From: HRBIN16 sp049969495 | Lineage (GTDB): Bacteria > Armatimonadota > HRBIN16 | Reading direction: 5' to 3' | Assembly (NCBI GenBank): GCA_049969495.1 | Contig: JBMFOT010000008.1 | Coordinates: 1 to 64,000, forward strand | DNA: 64,000 nucleotides | In this document: positions 51,087 to 60,116 of the stretch, in pieces | How positions within the stretch are numbered: position 1 is the stretch's first letter | How the letters are laid out: each line of letters starts with the position of its first letter | The notes under the pieces: generated by a model | What the model saw: only the letters and a program-made list of their open reading frames with translations | Databases searched by the model: none | Told to the model about the DNA's origin: nothing | Position numbers and translations under genes: made by a program

Positions 51087-52175
51087 TTGGAATACCAGAT
51101 GGTACAAACGCTTTTCTATTTTCTGCTCACCATCGGTGTGCTGGTAGTGGCACACGAGTTCGGTCATTTTATCGTCGCGAAATGGTGTGGGATGCGTGTG
51201 GAAGAGTTCGCCTTTGGCTTCGGGCCCAAGTGGATTGTGCTGGCGCGAAAAGGGGACACCGAGTATACCATCCGCCCCTTCCCACTAGGCGGATTTGTAC
51301 GCATCGCCGGGATGGAGTCGCACGATGAGGACAACCCCCCGCCCGGAACCTTCTTCTCGAAACCGATATGGCAGCGTAATGCGGTGGTGCTCGCCGGACC
51401 TATCATGAGCCTGTTACTGGGCTACGTGATTTTCTCCATTATGGGCATGACCGTCGGACTGGACATCGGCAAGCCGATGAACCGTGTGGCGCAAGTACTG
51501 CCCGGTACCGAAGCGGAGCGTATGGGGTTGAAGATGGGCGACGTGATTGTGGAGATTAACAAAGAACCCATCCGCGACGGCGAGCACATGATGAAGGTGA
51601 TTCACGGCAGCGCAGGCAAGCGACTGTTCATCCGCGTAAAGCGTGACGGCGAATTCGTTCTGCTCAGCGGTGTGCCTAAAGAGTATGAGGTCGAAGAGGT
51701 TCAGAACGGCAAGAAGGTGATGAAAAAGGAGGGGCGACTGGGGTTCATCCCTGCCCAGCAAGTGAAGCGACTGTCGCCGTGGGAATCGCTGGTGGTGGGT
51801 ACGCGCATCACTATAAACCTCATCATGGCTATTCCTGAGCACCTGTTTACCAAAAAAGTGAAGGACAATGTGGGTGGTCCGGTAGCCATTGTGCAGATGA
51901 CGCACGTTGCGGCTAAAGAGGGATTGCATCGGGTGCTGAGCTTTATGGCGGCGCTGAGTATCAGCCTGGGGATTCTGAACCTCTTTCCCATCCCGATTCT
52001 GGACGGTGGACATCTGTTGCTCTATTTCATCGAGTGGCTACGAAGAGGGCGTCGCCTCACTGCGAAACAGCAGATGGCGGTGCAGATGGTGGGGCTGGCG
52101 ATACTACTCTCCATCCTCGTGCTGGTAACCGCTAACGACATCACCCGCCTGATAGCAGGGAAGATGCCTCAGTAG
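51087..52175 (+). CDS. rseP: Site-2 intramembrane metalloprotease, RseP type
   Basis: Cleaves anti-sigma factors or signal-peptide remnants inside the membrane. Zinc motif HEFGH (23-27) in the first helix, followed by FAFGFGPKW. A PDZ domain (about 130-190: VLPGTEAERMGLKMGDVIVE) and the second active-site motif NLFPIPILDGGHLLLYFIEW near 295-314 follow. 362 residues. TTG 51087 follows GAGGAGG at correct distance, while the next ATG (51099) does not. Confidence 0.95.
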   Translation: MEYQMVQTLFYFLLTIGVLVVAHEFGHFIVAKWCGMRVEEFAFGFGPKWIVLARKGDTEYTIRPFPLGGFVRIAGMESHDEDNPPPGTFFSKPIWQRNAVVLAGPIMSLLLGYVIFSIMGMTVGLDIGKPMNRVAQVLPGTEAERMGLKMGDVIVEINKEPIRDGEHMMKVIHGSAGKRLFIRVKRDGEFVLLSGVPKEYEVEEVQNGKKVMKKEGRLGFIPAQQVKRLSPWESLVVGTRITINLIMAIPEHLFTKKVKDNVGGPVAIVQMTHVAAKEGLHRVLSFMAALSISLGILNLFPIPILDGGHLLLYFIEWLRRGRRLTAKQQMAVQMVGLAILLSILVLVTANDITRLIAGKMPQ

Positions 52176-52191
52176 GTGTAAACACCACAGT

Positions 52192-52668
52192 ATGAGTGTT
52201 ACTGTTCGGAAGGCGCGCACAGCGGACGTTCCGGCGATGCAGCGCCTTGTCAACTTTTTTGCCGACCGCGGGGATATGCTTCACCGCTCGCTGGCGCAGT
52301 TCTATGAAAACCTGCGCGACTTCTTCGTGGCGGAGGAAGATGGCAGAGTGGTGGGGTGCGTTGCACTGCATGTGGTGTGGCGCGACCTCGCGGAGATTAA
52401 ATCGCTTGCCGTCGCCGAGGAGGCGCAGGGCAGAGGCTACGGGAAACGACTCGTACTGGAGTGCTTGCGCGAGGCTCCCAGCTTGGGTGTGGAACGGGTA
52501 TTTGCCCTTACCTATAAGCCGCAGTTTTTCGAGAGGCTGGGCTTCCGCGTGTGTGACCGCGCCGAACTGCCCCGCAAGGTGTGGACAGAATGCGTGCACT
52601 GCCCCAAGTTCTACGATTGTCAGGAAGTGGCGGTAATCATTGAGGTGCAATCACAGGAAGAGCAGTAG
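52192..52668 (+). CDS. GNAT acetyltransferase, ArgA-like (N-acetylglutamate synthase type)
   Basis: 158-residue single-domain GNAT protein. TVRKARTADVPAMQRLVNFF at the N-terminus, DFFVAEEDGRVVGCVALHVV, LAEIKSLAVAEEAQGRGYGK (acetyl-CoA loop QGRGYG, about 80-85), LTYKPQFFERLGF, and CVHCPKFYDCQEVAVI near the C-terminus with cysteines in CxxC. This order matches stand-alone ArgA-like N-acetylglutamate synthases that start arginine synthesis. No arg gene is nearby, so the substrate is inferred. The 169-base gap after it contains a small hairpin (GCGTCTG/CAGACGC, 52785-52802) without a T-tract. Confidence 0.82.
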   Translation: MSVTVRKARTADVPAMQRLVNFFADRGDMLHRSLAQFYENLRDFFVAEEDGRVVGCVALHVVWRDLAEIKSLAVAEEAQGRGYGKRLVLECLREAPSLGVERVFALTYKPQFFERLGFRVCDRAELPRKVWTECVHCPKFYDCQEVAVIIEVQSQEEQ

Positions 52669-52837
52669 CGGGTCAAGTGTGAGCCTTCGCGTTCTTCCCC
52701 GATGGGGCGGGCGAATCGGTGGCGTTCGTCGTAACGGCGATGTCTGCGGTGAATCTGCTGGGCGCTACGGTAGAATGGTTTTGGGCGTCTGTCATCAGAC
52801 GCAGGCAAAGCCCGGCGTGAACGCCAAGGCTATTTCT

Positions 52838-54859
52838 TCATTGCCAGAACTGATACGTGGGCACATCGTAGAGTATACCCACAATGTTGGCGAGACTGCC
52901 TATCACAAACTGCCCCAGTATCAGTCCGAAGAAAAAGGGCAGGGAACGCCGATACAGCCTCAACCCGCCGTAGCGCAGAAGCAATATCTTCACCAGCCAC
53001 GCGATGAGCAAGGGCATCCACACCAGATTCATCTCCCAGCTGCCGCTCACTGCAAAGCCTAACGGGTGGAAGGGCCACCAGGTAAAACGCGTGCGCATCC
53101 ACTGCAGGAAAAAGGAAATCAGCAACCCCACGCCGATAGCCAGCGTGGCGGTGATATTGGCATCGGTAGGCATCTGCAGCCATGTGCTCAGGCGGGTGTA
53201 GGATTCGCCGCCGAACGAGGCGCGCGATTTGCTCACCGCCCCGTAGTCGTAGTTCAGGTGGAGCATCGCCCAGAACGCCGCCAGCGAGCCGATAACGCCC
53301 GCAAACATTATTCCCCAGTACCAGCCGCGTAGGTTGGAGCGAGTCTGCTCTGCCAGCTTGAACGCCTCCAGCTGATGGGGCATAGGGTGGCTGCGGTAGG
53401 CACGGTTCATGGTGTACAGCAGCGACATGGCGGTTAAATCCGAATTGCTGAACTGCCGCGTGCCGAACACCTCGGGCAGGATGGAGTCGGGACCGGTGAA
53501 GTGCAGGTCGTGCACCGGCGTGCCGAACTCCGCCCTCATGCGCGTGATGGCGACGGCAAGCACGAAGTAAATCGCGAAAAAGGCAACGCCCCAACCCCAG
53601 TTCATGCCCAGCAGTTCGCCGAAGTACACCAGAAACGCCATGCCCGCGAGGATGCCCAGCACCGCCCAGCGATAGCGGATAGGCTCATCCGAGTCGTCCA
53701 CGGAGGAGGGCAATCCCACCGCCCGCCGCAGCACCTCACGCAGGTAGCCGCGACTGAGCCACACACTGAACAGGAAGAACATCAGGTATGCGCCGAAACA
53801 CTGGTTGTTATCATAGGGGAAGCGCGGATCGCGGTCCCATGCCATCGCCACCGACAACACTCTTTCCATTTTCCACACGATATAGAAAAACCAGCAGGAG
53901 AACAGAAAGTCCACCGGCAACAACATGCCAAACCCTACCATGAACGGGTACCACGAAATGGGCGTCCAGCCGATAGCGTTCCACGGTTTCTCGGTAACCA
54001 GCGGACCGAGGTCAAAGTAGCTCAGGTCGCCCATGCCCGGGCTGAGCACACGCGGCACGGAGGGAAACCAGAGGTGCAGGATGTTCAGCGTGTCTGCAGT
54101 GCCAGCCAGCAGGAAAGCGAACCAGAACAGGCGATTCCGGAAAACGGACGGCACGCGCCCCTGCTCTACCCCTTCGGTAATCACCAGAGGCAGGGCGATG
54201 ACAGGATAGGTCAGGCGTTCCCGGTGCGTCCATTGCTTGCGCAGCAACACATTGATACACAGCATCACGAACAACAGGACACATAAGAAAAGGCTCCACA
54301 TCAGCACCGGTATCGCCCAGCCGAGGATATACTGCGTGCGGTAGAAGGTGTCGTTGCCTTGGAAGTAGCCCATGTACACCTTCGGGTCGGAAACCATCAA
54401 CCACTTTGGCAGGTACTGAAAGAACAGCTCCTGCCAGCGGTTCGAGGAATCGGCGAAGCGAAAGGGCCAGGCAAGAGTGGGCGTGAGCACCTGCACCATA
54501 TCGTGTCCACACAAGGCGGAGCCCAGTGCGAGCATCATGTATATCGCCATCAGCTCCGCTTGCGTGAGCGACCAGCGAGGCCGGATTCGCGCCAGTAACA
54601 GATTCAACACCGCCAGCACGAGGATGATAAAGATGACGTTGAAGAAGAGCGAAATGGTGGTAGGATGCGCGGAGTAGCGGATAATCTCCATCTGCACCAC
54701 CCAGTAAGCGTTGAGCGGAACCAGCACCGTGCCCAGCAACAGGGAACGCCAGGTCACCGCCCGCCCGGTCCATCGGTGGGCAGCCTGCCGCTCCGCTTCT
54801 TTGGTCTGGATGGCTTCTACAGTGTCCACGCTTGCCAATCGCACTGCCCCCTGCTGCAT
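52838..54859 (-). CDS. Multi-spanning membrane protein, DUF6785/DUF6784-like, paralogue 2
   Basis: 673 residues, same fold as paralogues 1 and 3: first helix SLLLGTVLVPLNAYWVVQM, loop CINVLLRKQWTHRERLTYPV, KPWNAIGWTPISWYPFMVGF, FLFSCWFFYIVWKMERV, and the C-terminal WWPFHPLGFAVSG with LLIAWLVKILLLRYGGLRLY. I chose ATG 54859 (MQQGAVRLASVD) since upstream in-frame codons offer only poor starts. It is divergent from the beta-galactosidase gene across about 100 bases with no clear promoter. Function unknown; large polytopic proteins of this kind could be transporters or assembly factors for surface polymers. Confidence 0.72.
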   Translation of the reverse strand: MQQGAVRLASVDTVEAIQTKEAERQAAHRWTGRAVTWRSLLLGTVLVPLNAYWVVQMEIIRYSAHPTTISLFFNVIFIILVLAVLNLLLARIRPRWSLTQAELMAIYMMLALGSALCGHDMVQVLTPTLAWPFRFADSSNRWQELFFQYLPKWLMVSDPKVYMGYFQGNDTFYRTQYILGWAIPVLMWSLFLCVLLFVMLCINVLLRKQWTHRERLTYPVIALPLVITEGVEQGRVPSVFRNRLFWFAFLLAGTADTLNILHLWFPSVPRVLSPGMGDLSYFDLGPLVTEKPWNAIGWTPISWYPFMVGFGMLLPVDFLFSCWFFYIVWKMERVLSVAMAWDRDPRFPYDNNQCFGAYLMFFLFSVWLSRGYLREVLRRAVGLPSSVDDSDEPIRYRWAVLGILAGMAFLVYFGELLGMNWGWGVAFFAIYFVLAVAITRMRAEFGTPVHDLHFTGPDSILPEVFGTRQFSNSDLTAMSLLYTMNRAYRSHPMPHQLEAFKLAEQTRSNLRGWYWGIMFAGVIGSLAAFWAMLHLNYDYGAVSKSRASFGGESYTRLSTWLQMPTDANITATLAIGVGLLISFFLQWMRTRFTWWPFHPLGFAVSGSWEMNLVWMPLLIAWLVKILLLRYGGLRLYRRSLPFFFGLILGQFVIGSLANIVGILYDVPTYQFWQ

Positions 54860-54960
54860 TAGCCTCAGTCTTCTCTCCACGCTCCACAAAATCCTTCGGC
54901 AGGAGGTGAACTGCTCGTCCGCGAAAACCCTTCTGGAAATCAAGAAGCAGGAGATGGATC

Positions 54961-56922
54961 ATGCGCGTCGGCGTGGACTACTACCCCGAACACTGGGATG
55001 AAAGCCGCTGGGCAACCGATGCCCGTCTGATGCGAGAGGCAGGGATCAGCGTGGTGCGAATGGCGGAGTTCTCATGGTGCAGGCTGGAACCCGAGGAGGG
55101 CAAGTACGACTTCAGCTGGCTAGATCGTGCGCTGGATGTGCTGCATCAGGAGGGCATTCAGGCAGTACTGGGCACGCCCACAGCAACCCCGCCCGCGTGG
55201 CTGCACCAACGCTACGATATCTATCCGCGCGATGCCCGACGCTACCCGCTGGGTTTCGGCACGCGACTACAACGCTGCCTGAACCACCCCGTCATGCGTC
55301 GCTACTCCCGTCTGATCACTGAGGCGATGGTTAGCCACTACGCCGATCATCCCGCAGTCATCGGCTGGCAGACCGACAACGAGTTCGAAGCCAACCTGTG
55401 CTACTGCGACGTGTGTGCCGACCTATTTCGTCAGTGGCTCCAGCGCAAATACGGCTCGCTAGAGGCATTGAACAGAGCATGGGGCACTATCTTCTGGAGC
55501 CAAGAATACAGCAATTGGAGCCAGATCCCCCTTCCCTGGGTGGCACGGTGCGGACAGTCACACAACCCCTCCCTGTGGTTGGACTACCGGCGTTTCGCCT
55601 CCGAGTCTACCGTCAGATTCCAGCGAGAGCAGGTAGAGATTATCCGCCGTCTCGCGCCACATCACTTCGTCACCCACAACTTCATGGGCTTGCACGATAG
55701 CCTAGACTATTTTGCACTGGCGGAGGACCTAGACTTCGTATCGTGGGACAACTACCCCGGCGGCAACTGGCAGAATGCAGGACATGCCGATTTAGCGCAC
55801 GATGTGATGCGCGGCATTCAGGGCAAGAACTTCTGGGTAATGGAAGAGCAGAGCGGAATCCCCGGCTGGGAGCACATCGGACGCAGACCCGCGCCGGGGC
55901 AGTTACGCGCATGGGCATGGCAGGCGGTGGCGCACGGAGCGGACACGGTAGTCTTCTTCCGATGGCGATCCTGCCTTTACGGGACAGAACAGTATTGGCA
56001 TGGAATCCTGAATCACGATGGCGTCCCACGGCGACGCTATCGCGAGATCGCCCGCTTTGGCGAGGAGATGAACCGCCTGAGCGCGGAATTGGACGGCACG
56101 ACCCTCCATCATCAGGTAGCCATCCTGAGCTCTTACGAGCAGAACTGGGCGCTGCAAATCCAGCCGCAGGTGGATGGATTGAGCTGGTGGGAGCAGGTGC
56201 GTCGGTTGTACGACTCCTTCCGCCGGCTGGGTGCGGGGGTAGATATCGTGCCGATAACCGCCGACCTGAGCCGATACCGCGTGATAGGAGCTCCTAGCTG
56301 GTACATCCTGACCGAGCGCGATGCCCAGCGGCTGTCAGAATACGTGCGCGAAGGAGGGGTGCTGATTCTCCACCCACGTACCGGCGTGAAGGACGAGCGC
56401 AACGTGTGTCGCACCGAACCGCTGCCCTCCTTACTCCAGGAGATAGCTGGCGTCGAGGTGGATGACTATGACCCGCTGGGCAACGACGAGAACCGGATCC
56501 GCCTACACACGGGCGAGGAGTTCGCCGCGTCCGTTTGGGCAGATGCTCTACTGCTTCAAGGGGCGGAAGAGATAGCGGTTTATACCCACTCCATTTTCGC
56601 AGGAGAACCAGCCATCGCGTGCCATCGCTACGGCAGAGGGGTAGTGTACACCTTCGGCACGTACGGTGAGCCCGCGCTATACGACAGGTTGCTGGGGCGC
56701 ATTCTCGAGGAAGCGTCAGTAGAGAGGTTGACAGGCATCCCGCAGGGAGTAGATGCCCTCTGGCGCGTCAAGGAGGGTGCACGCTATCTGTTTCTGATCA
56801 ATCTGAGCGGTGAAGAGCGAGCGGTGCCCGTGCCTGAGGGCATGATAACGCTGTTGGGCAATCCCCCACAGCATGGAATAGCGTTGTTGCCTCCGCGCGA
56901 GGTGGCTATCTACAGGGTATAA
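54961..56922 (+). CDS. Beta-galactosidase, GH42
   Basis: Retaining glycosidase acting on beta-galactosides. (beta/alpha)8 barrel with acid/base Glu141 in WQTDNEFEANLCYC and nucleophile in FWVMEEQSG (the Glu pair at 295-296). The four zinc-binding cysteines known from Thermus A4 beta-galactosidase are all present: Cys106, Cys147, Cys149 and Cys152. A trimerisation domain (about 385-590: VAILSSYEQNWALQIQP, then VDIVPITADLSRYRVIGAPS) and a short beta domain follow. There is no signal peptide, so it is cytoplasmic, and 653 residues is the family length. GGAG lies 8 bases before the ATG. No transporter is adjacent except the unknown membrane protein on the other strand. Confidence 0.94.
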   Translation: MRVGVDYYPEHWDESRWATDARLMREAGISVVRMAEFSWCRLEPEEGKYDFSWLDRALDVLHQEGIQAVLGTPTATPPAWLHQRYDIYPRDARRYPLGFGTRLQRCLNHPVMRRYSRLITEAMVSHYADHPAVIGWQTDNEFEANLCYCDVCADLFRQWLQRKYGSLEALNRAWGTIFWSQEYSNWSQIPLPWVARCGQSHNPSLWLDYRRFASESTVRFQREQVEIIRRLAPHHFVTHNFMGLHDSLDYFALAEDLDFVSWDNYPGGNWQNAGHADLAHDVMRGIQGKNFWVMEEQSGIPGWEHIGRRPAPGQLRAWAWQAVAHGADTVVFFRWRSCLYGTEQYWHGILNHDGVPRRRYREIARFGEEMNRLSAELDGTTLHHQVAILSSYEQNWALQIQPQVDGLSWWEQVRRLYDSFRRLGAGVDIVPITADLSRYRVIGAPSWYILTERDAQRLSEYVREGGVLILHPRTGVKDERNVCRTEPLPSLLQEIAGVEVDDYDPLGNDENRIRLHTGEEFAASVWADALLLQGAEEIAVYTHSIFAGEPAIACHRYGRGVVYTFGTYGEPALYDRLLGRILEEASVERLTGIPQGVDALWRVKEGARYLFLINLSGEERAVPVPEGMITLLGNPPQHGIALLPPREVAIYRV

Positions 56923-56957
56923 TGGCGTTACACTGGACGTGTAGGAGGAACCACTGG

Positions 56958-57719
56958 ATGGCGTGTGAGGTTTTGCAGGGGAAGGTGGCTCTGGTAACCG
57001 GCGCATCGCGAGGCATCGGGCGAGCCTGTGCGGTCGCTCTCGCCGAGTGGGGCGCAACGGTCGCGGTGCACTACCGGCAGAATGAGCGCGAGGCACAAAA
57101 AACGCTCTCCGCTCTGGCTGGAGAGGGACACTTCCTCCTGCAGGGAGACGTTGCCAACCCGGAGGTCTGCCGGAACCTGGTGGAGCAAACCGTACAGCGA
57201 ACCGGTCGTCTGGATATTCTGGTGAACAATGCGGGTATCTACGAGCCGCTCCCCTTCAGCGAGCCAGATTATGCCCACTGGCAACAGGCGTGGCAGCGCA
57301 TGTTCGCGGTCAACTTCTTCAGCGCGGTAAACCTGAGCTATCACGCGGTGGCGGTCATGCGCCGGCAGGGGAACGGCAAGATTATCTTCATCGCCTCACG
57401 GGCGGGCATCCGCGGGGAAGCCAACCACAGCCATTACGCCGCCTCTAAAGGGGCGATGGTGGTGCTGGCGCGGAGTATGGCGGTGGAGCTGGCACGAGAG
57501 AACATTCAGGTATACGCGGTCGCGCCCGGTTGGGTGGCTACCGACATGGCGGCAGAGCCGTTAAAACAGCGCGGTGAGAGCATCCTCGCGCAAATACCGG
57601 TGGGACGGGTGGCGGAGCCGGAAGATGTGGCGAAGGCGGTGCGCTTTCTTGCCTCACCCGACGCCGACTACTTGACGGGCATCACTCTGGACGTGAACGG
57701 AGGTTCGTATATCCGCTGA
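56958..57719 (+). CDS. Short-chain dehydrogenase/reductase
   Basis: 253-residue classical SDR. Cofactor loop TGASRGIG (residues 14-21), NNAG (about 90), catalytic Ser/Tyr/Lys in FIASRAGIRGEANHSHYAAS followed by K (YAASK), and the C-terminal PEDVAKAVRFLASPDADYLT with GITLDVNGGSYI. It is FabG-like, but there is no lipid context; the substrate is unknown. ATG 56958 follows GGAGG; an ATG at 56922 overlapping the galactosidase stop would add 12 odd residues. Stop overlaps the MoxR start (TGATG). Confidence 0.9.
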   Translation: MACEVLQGKVALVTGASRGIGRACAVALAEWGATVAVHYRQNEREAQKTLSALAGEGHFLLQGDVANPEVCRNLVEQTVQRTGRLDILVNNAGIYEPLPFSEPDYAHWQQAWQRMFAVNFFSAVNLSYHAVAVMRRQGNGKIIFIASRAGIRGEANHSHYAASKGAMVVLARSMAVELARENIQVYAVAPGWVATDMAAEPLKQRGESILAQIPVGRVAEPEDVAKAVRFLASPDADYLTGITLDVNGGSYIR

Positions 57720-58744
57720 TGGAGATACAGGAGCAGGTTAACCGCTTTCGCGACATCATGCAGGCATTGCGCCAGCAGATTGGGCGCGTCATCGTGGGAC
57801 ACGAAGAAGTGGTAGAGAACACCCTGCTGTGCATCTTCGCGGGGGGGCACGCGCTGCTGGAAGGCGTGCCCGGGCTGGGCAAGACTCTGCTGGTGCGTAC
57901 GTTGGGACAGGTGCTCTCTCTGCGCTTCTCGCGCATCCAGTTCACTCCTGACCTCATGCCCGCCGACATCACCGGAACCAACCTGCTGGCAGAAGACGAA
58001 AGCGGGCGACGACGGTTTCAATTCCAGCCCGGCCCGGTGTTCGCCAACATCGTGCTGGCAGATGAGATTAACCGCGCCACCCCCAAAACGCAATCCGCCA
58101 TGCTGGAGGCGATGCAGGAGCACGCGGTCACGGTAGCGGGTGTGCGCTACGAGCTGCCGGAACCCTTCTTCGTGCTGGCAACACAGAACCCTATCGAAAT
58201 GGAGGGAACCTACCCCCTGCCGGAAGCACAGCTCGACCGCTTTATGTTCAAGCTGCTGGTGCACTCGCCCTCGGTGGAACAGCTGAACGCCATTGTGGAC
58301 CGTACTACCGGTGCGGAGATACCGCAGGCAGAGACCGTCGCCGACGGCGAGACGGTATTGTGGATGCAACATCTGGCACGACAGGTTCCCCTGGCTGAGC
58401 CGATACGTGATTTCGCTTCGCAGCTGGTGCATTTCACCCATCCTGACGTGGACGGCGCACCCGACATGGTGAAGCGCTATGTGCGCTTCGGCTCCAGTCC
58501 GCGCGGGGCGCAGGCGCTGGTGCAGACCGCTAAGGTGCGTGCGCTGAGTAACGGTCGCTACAACGTGGCGATAGAAGATATCGAAGCGGTAGCATACCCG
58601 GCACTGAGACACCGAATCCTGCTGAACTTCGAGGCAGAAGCACAGGGCATCACCGCCGAGCAGGTGATAGACTCGGTGCTGGAGCACGTGCGCCAGCGTA
58701 GCGAGGTGAGGCTGCCGCTGGTTTCAGAACAGGCGAGTGGTTAG
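57719..58744 (+). CDS. MoxR-family AAA+ ATPase
   Basis: 341 residues. HALLEGVPGLGKT (Walker A 49-56), ADEINRATPKTQSAMLEAMQ (Walker B around 111-120), FVLATQNPIEMEGTYPLPEA and the lid with VRFGSSPRGAQAL are the MoxR pattern. Such ATPases usually work as chaperones with a DUF58 and a von Willebrand A protein encoded next door; neither is present here. It is coupled to the SDR upstream and overlaps or abuts the rhomboid gene downstream. Confidence 0.93.
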   Translation: MEIQEQVNRFRDIMQALRQQIGRVIVGHEEVVENTLLCIFAGGHALLEGVPGLGKTLLVRTLGQVLSLRFSRIQFTPDLMPADITGTNLLAEDESGRRRFQFQPGPVFANIVLADEINRATPKTQSAMLEAMQEHAVTVAGVRYELPEPFFVLATQNPIEMEGTYPLPEAQLDRFMFKLLVHSPSVEQLNAIVDRTTGAEIPQAETVADGETVLWMQHLARQVPLAEPIRDFASQLVHFTHPDVDGAPDMVKRYVRFGSSPRGAQALVQTAKVRALSNGRYNVAIEDIEAVAYPALRHRILLNFEAEAQGITAEQVIDSVLEHVRQRSEVRLPLVSEQASG

Positions 58745-58760
58745 CGATGAACCTTTGCCG

Positions 58761-59909
58761 ATGAAAATTTCTGCTTTTCAGCGTCGTGTTCCGTGGGTAA
58801 CGGTCGGGGTCTGTCTGCTGATGCTGGCAGGCTATACCGCACAGCGAGCAGGCGTATCCACCCATCTGCTGCAGCTGGTACCTCAGCGTTTCACTGCCTG
58901 GTCGCTGCTGACCACCTGCTTTTTACACGTTACCCCCGCGCACCTGCTGGGCAACCTGCTGTGGTTGTTGCTCTTCGGCAGTATGGTGGAGCTGGCGGTA
59001 CGACGCTACGAGTATCTGCTGGTGCTGCTCTGCGGGGGCGCGGTCGCCTCGGCGGTGCAGGCAACGGTCGTTCTGGTGGCACAGTCGGAACGGGCGGAAT
59101 CACCCATCATGGGCGCGTCGGGCATGGTGGCGGCGGTGATAGGCGCGTTTGCGGTGCGCTTCTTTGCGGTGGACGTGCGGATAGGCAAAGCGTCCATCCC
59201 CGGCTTGTGGATTATCCTGCTGTGGTTGATACCTCAGCTGGTAGGAGCGATGCGCACGCTGGCTGGAAGCGGCCTGGGCACTGTGGGCTACTGGGGGCAT
59301 CTGGGAGGGTTCATCGCGGGTCTTGCTCTGGCAATGGCGTTGCGGATGACGCGAACCGGGGCACGCAGCTACCTGATACAGCAGCTGGTGCAGGCGCAGG
59401 CGCGTGGCGACGTGCTGGCATCGCTGCGCATCGCGCAAGCATGGTGCCAGCTGGAACCGGACTCGGTACAGGCGCATCTGACGGTGGCGCGAACTGCACT
59501 GGCTGCAGGTGATGAAACCCTGAGCCTGCAACATTATGGGCATTCGCTGACGCTATGCGAACTCCGGAACGATACGAAGACGGGTGTGGACATTTTTCTG
59601 GAAACTCGCCAGCATTTGCCCTCTTGTCCTCTGCCGCGGGAAGTCTGTTTGCGCTGGTCGCTGCGAGCGGCACAGGCAGGGCATTATCAAGAGGCGATGG
59701 GGTCGCTCCTGCAGCTCGCCGAGTCCGCCCCCGACACCCCCGAAGGGGAGAACGCTCTGCTGCAATCGGCGAGGATTGCCCTTCAGCAAACCCGCCAGTC
59801 CGATAAGGCGATCGCTCTGCTCCAGCATTTTCTGAAGCAATATCCCCATAGCGCGCTCACCGCTTATGCTCTGGATCTGCTGCGGCAGGCGCGGGAGACG
59901 GAGAAGTAG
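58761..59909 (+). CDS. Rhomboid intramembrane serine protease with C-terminal TPR-like region
   Basis: 382 residues from ATG 58761. Six-helix rhomboid core: FLHVTPAHLLGNLLWLLLFG (about 54-73), nucleophile Ser120 in IMGASGM and His180 in GYWGHLGGFIAG, the Ser-His dyad. The second half (about 200-382) is soluble and helical, with TPR-like repeats (AQARGDVLASLRIAQAWCQL, YQEAMGSLLQLAESAPDTPE, SDKAIALLQHFLKQYPHSAL). It is likely cytoplasmic and may present partners to the protease. GTG 58737 would overlap the MoxR gene and add eight residues; neither start has a strong RBS. Confidence 0.9.
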   Translation: MKISAFQRRVPWVTVGVCLLMLAGYTAQRAGVSTHLLQLVPQRFTAWSLLTTCFLHVTPAHLLGNLLWLLLFGSMVELAVRRYEYLLVLLCGGAVASAVQATVVLVAQSERAESPIMGASGMVAAVIGAFAVRFFAVDVRIGKASIPGLWIILLWLIPQLVGAMRTLAGSGLGTVGYWGHLGGFIAGLALAMALRMTRTGARSYLIQQLVQAQARGDVLASLRIAQAWCQLEPDSVQAHLTVARTALAAGDETLSLQHYGHSLTLCELRNDTKTGVDIFLETRQHLPSCPLPREVCLRWSLRAAQAGHYQEAMGSLLQLAESAPDTPEGENALLQSARIALQQTRQSDKAIALLQHFLKQYPHSALTAYALDLLRQARETEK

Positions 59910-60116
59910 CAAGAACTTGTGTGCGCACCGAAGCGTAAAACTGAGGGGAATGTCCAGTTGTACCCAGCGAACGCCCGTGCGTACCATTGCAACCGCATCA
60001 TTCACCCGCTCGGATGCCGCCTTCACCGGTGCCGCGATGACGCCCAGCAACGATTCGCCCCCTACAGGACGGCGTTGCCCCAGAGCGGTATCTTGGAACA
60101 TGGTGATTTCACCCCT
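59910..60116 (-). other. Gap with a possible truncated minus-strand reading frame
   Basis: 207 bases between convergent genes. On the minus strand an ATG at 60101, with AGGGGTG before it and 15 bases after the paralogue-3 stop, opens a frame (MFQDTALGQRRPVGGESLLG, then VIAAPVKAASERVNDAVAMV). The frame stays open only by running antisense through the rhomboid gene to 59553. The start could be a truncated gene once co-transcribed with the membrane protein; I recognise no family. No terminator is visible. Confidence 0.25.

Noticed and set aside
52669..52837. Terminator between the acetyltransferase gene and membrane paralogue 2
   Set aside because: A 7-bp hairpin (52785-52802) is present, but neither strand has a T-tract after it.
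57668..58687. Minus-strand frame of about 339 codons over the MoxR gene
   Set aside because: Antisense to the Walker motifs; composition typical of a shadow frame.
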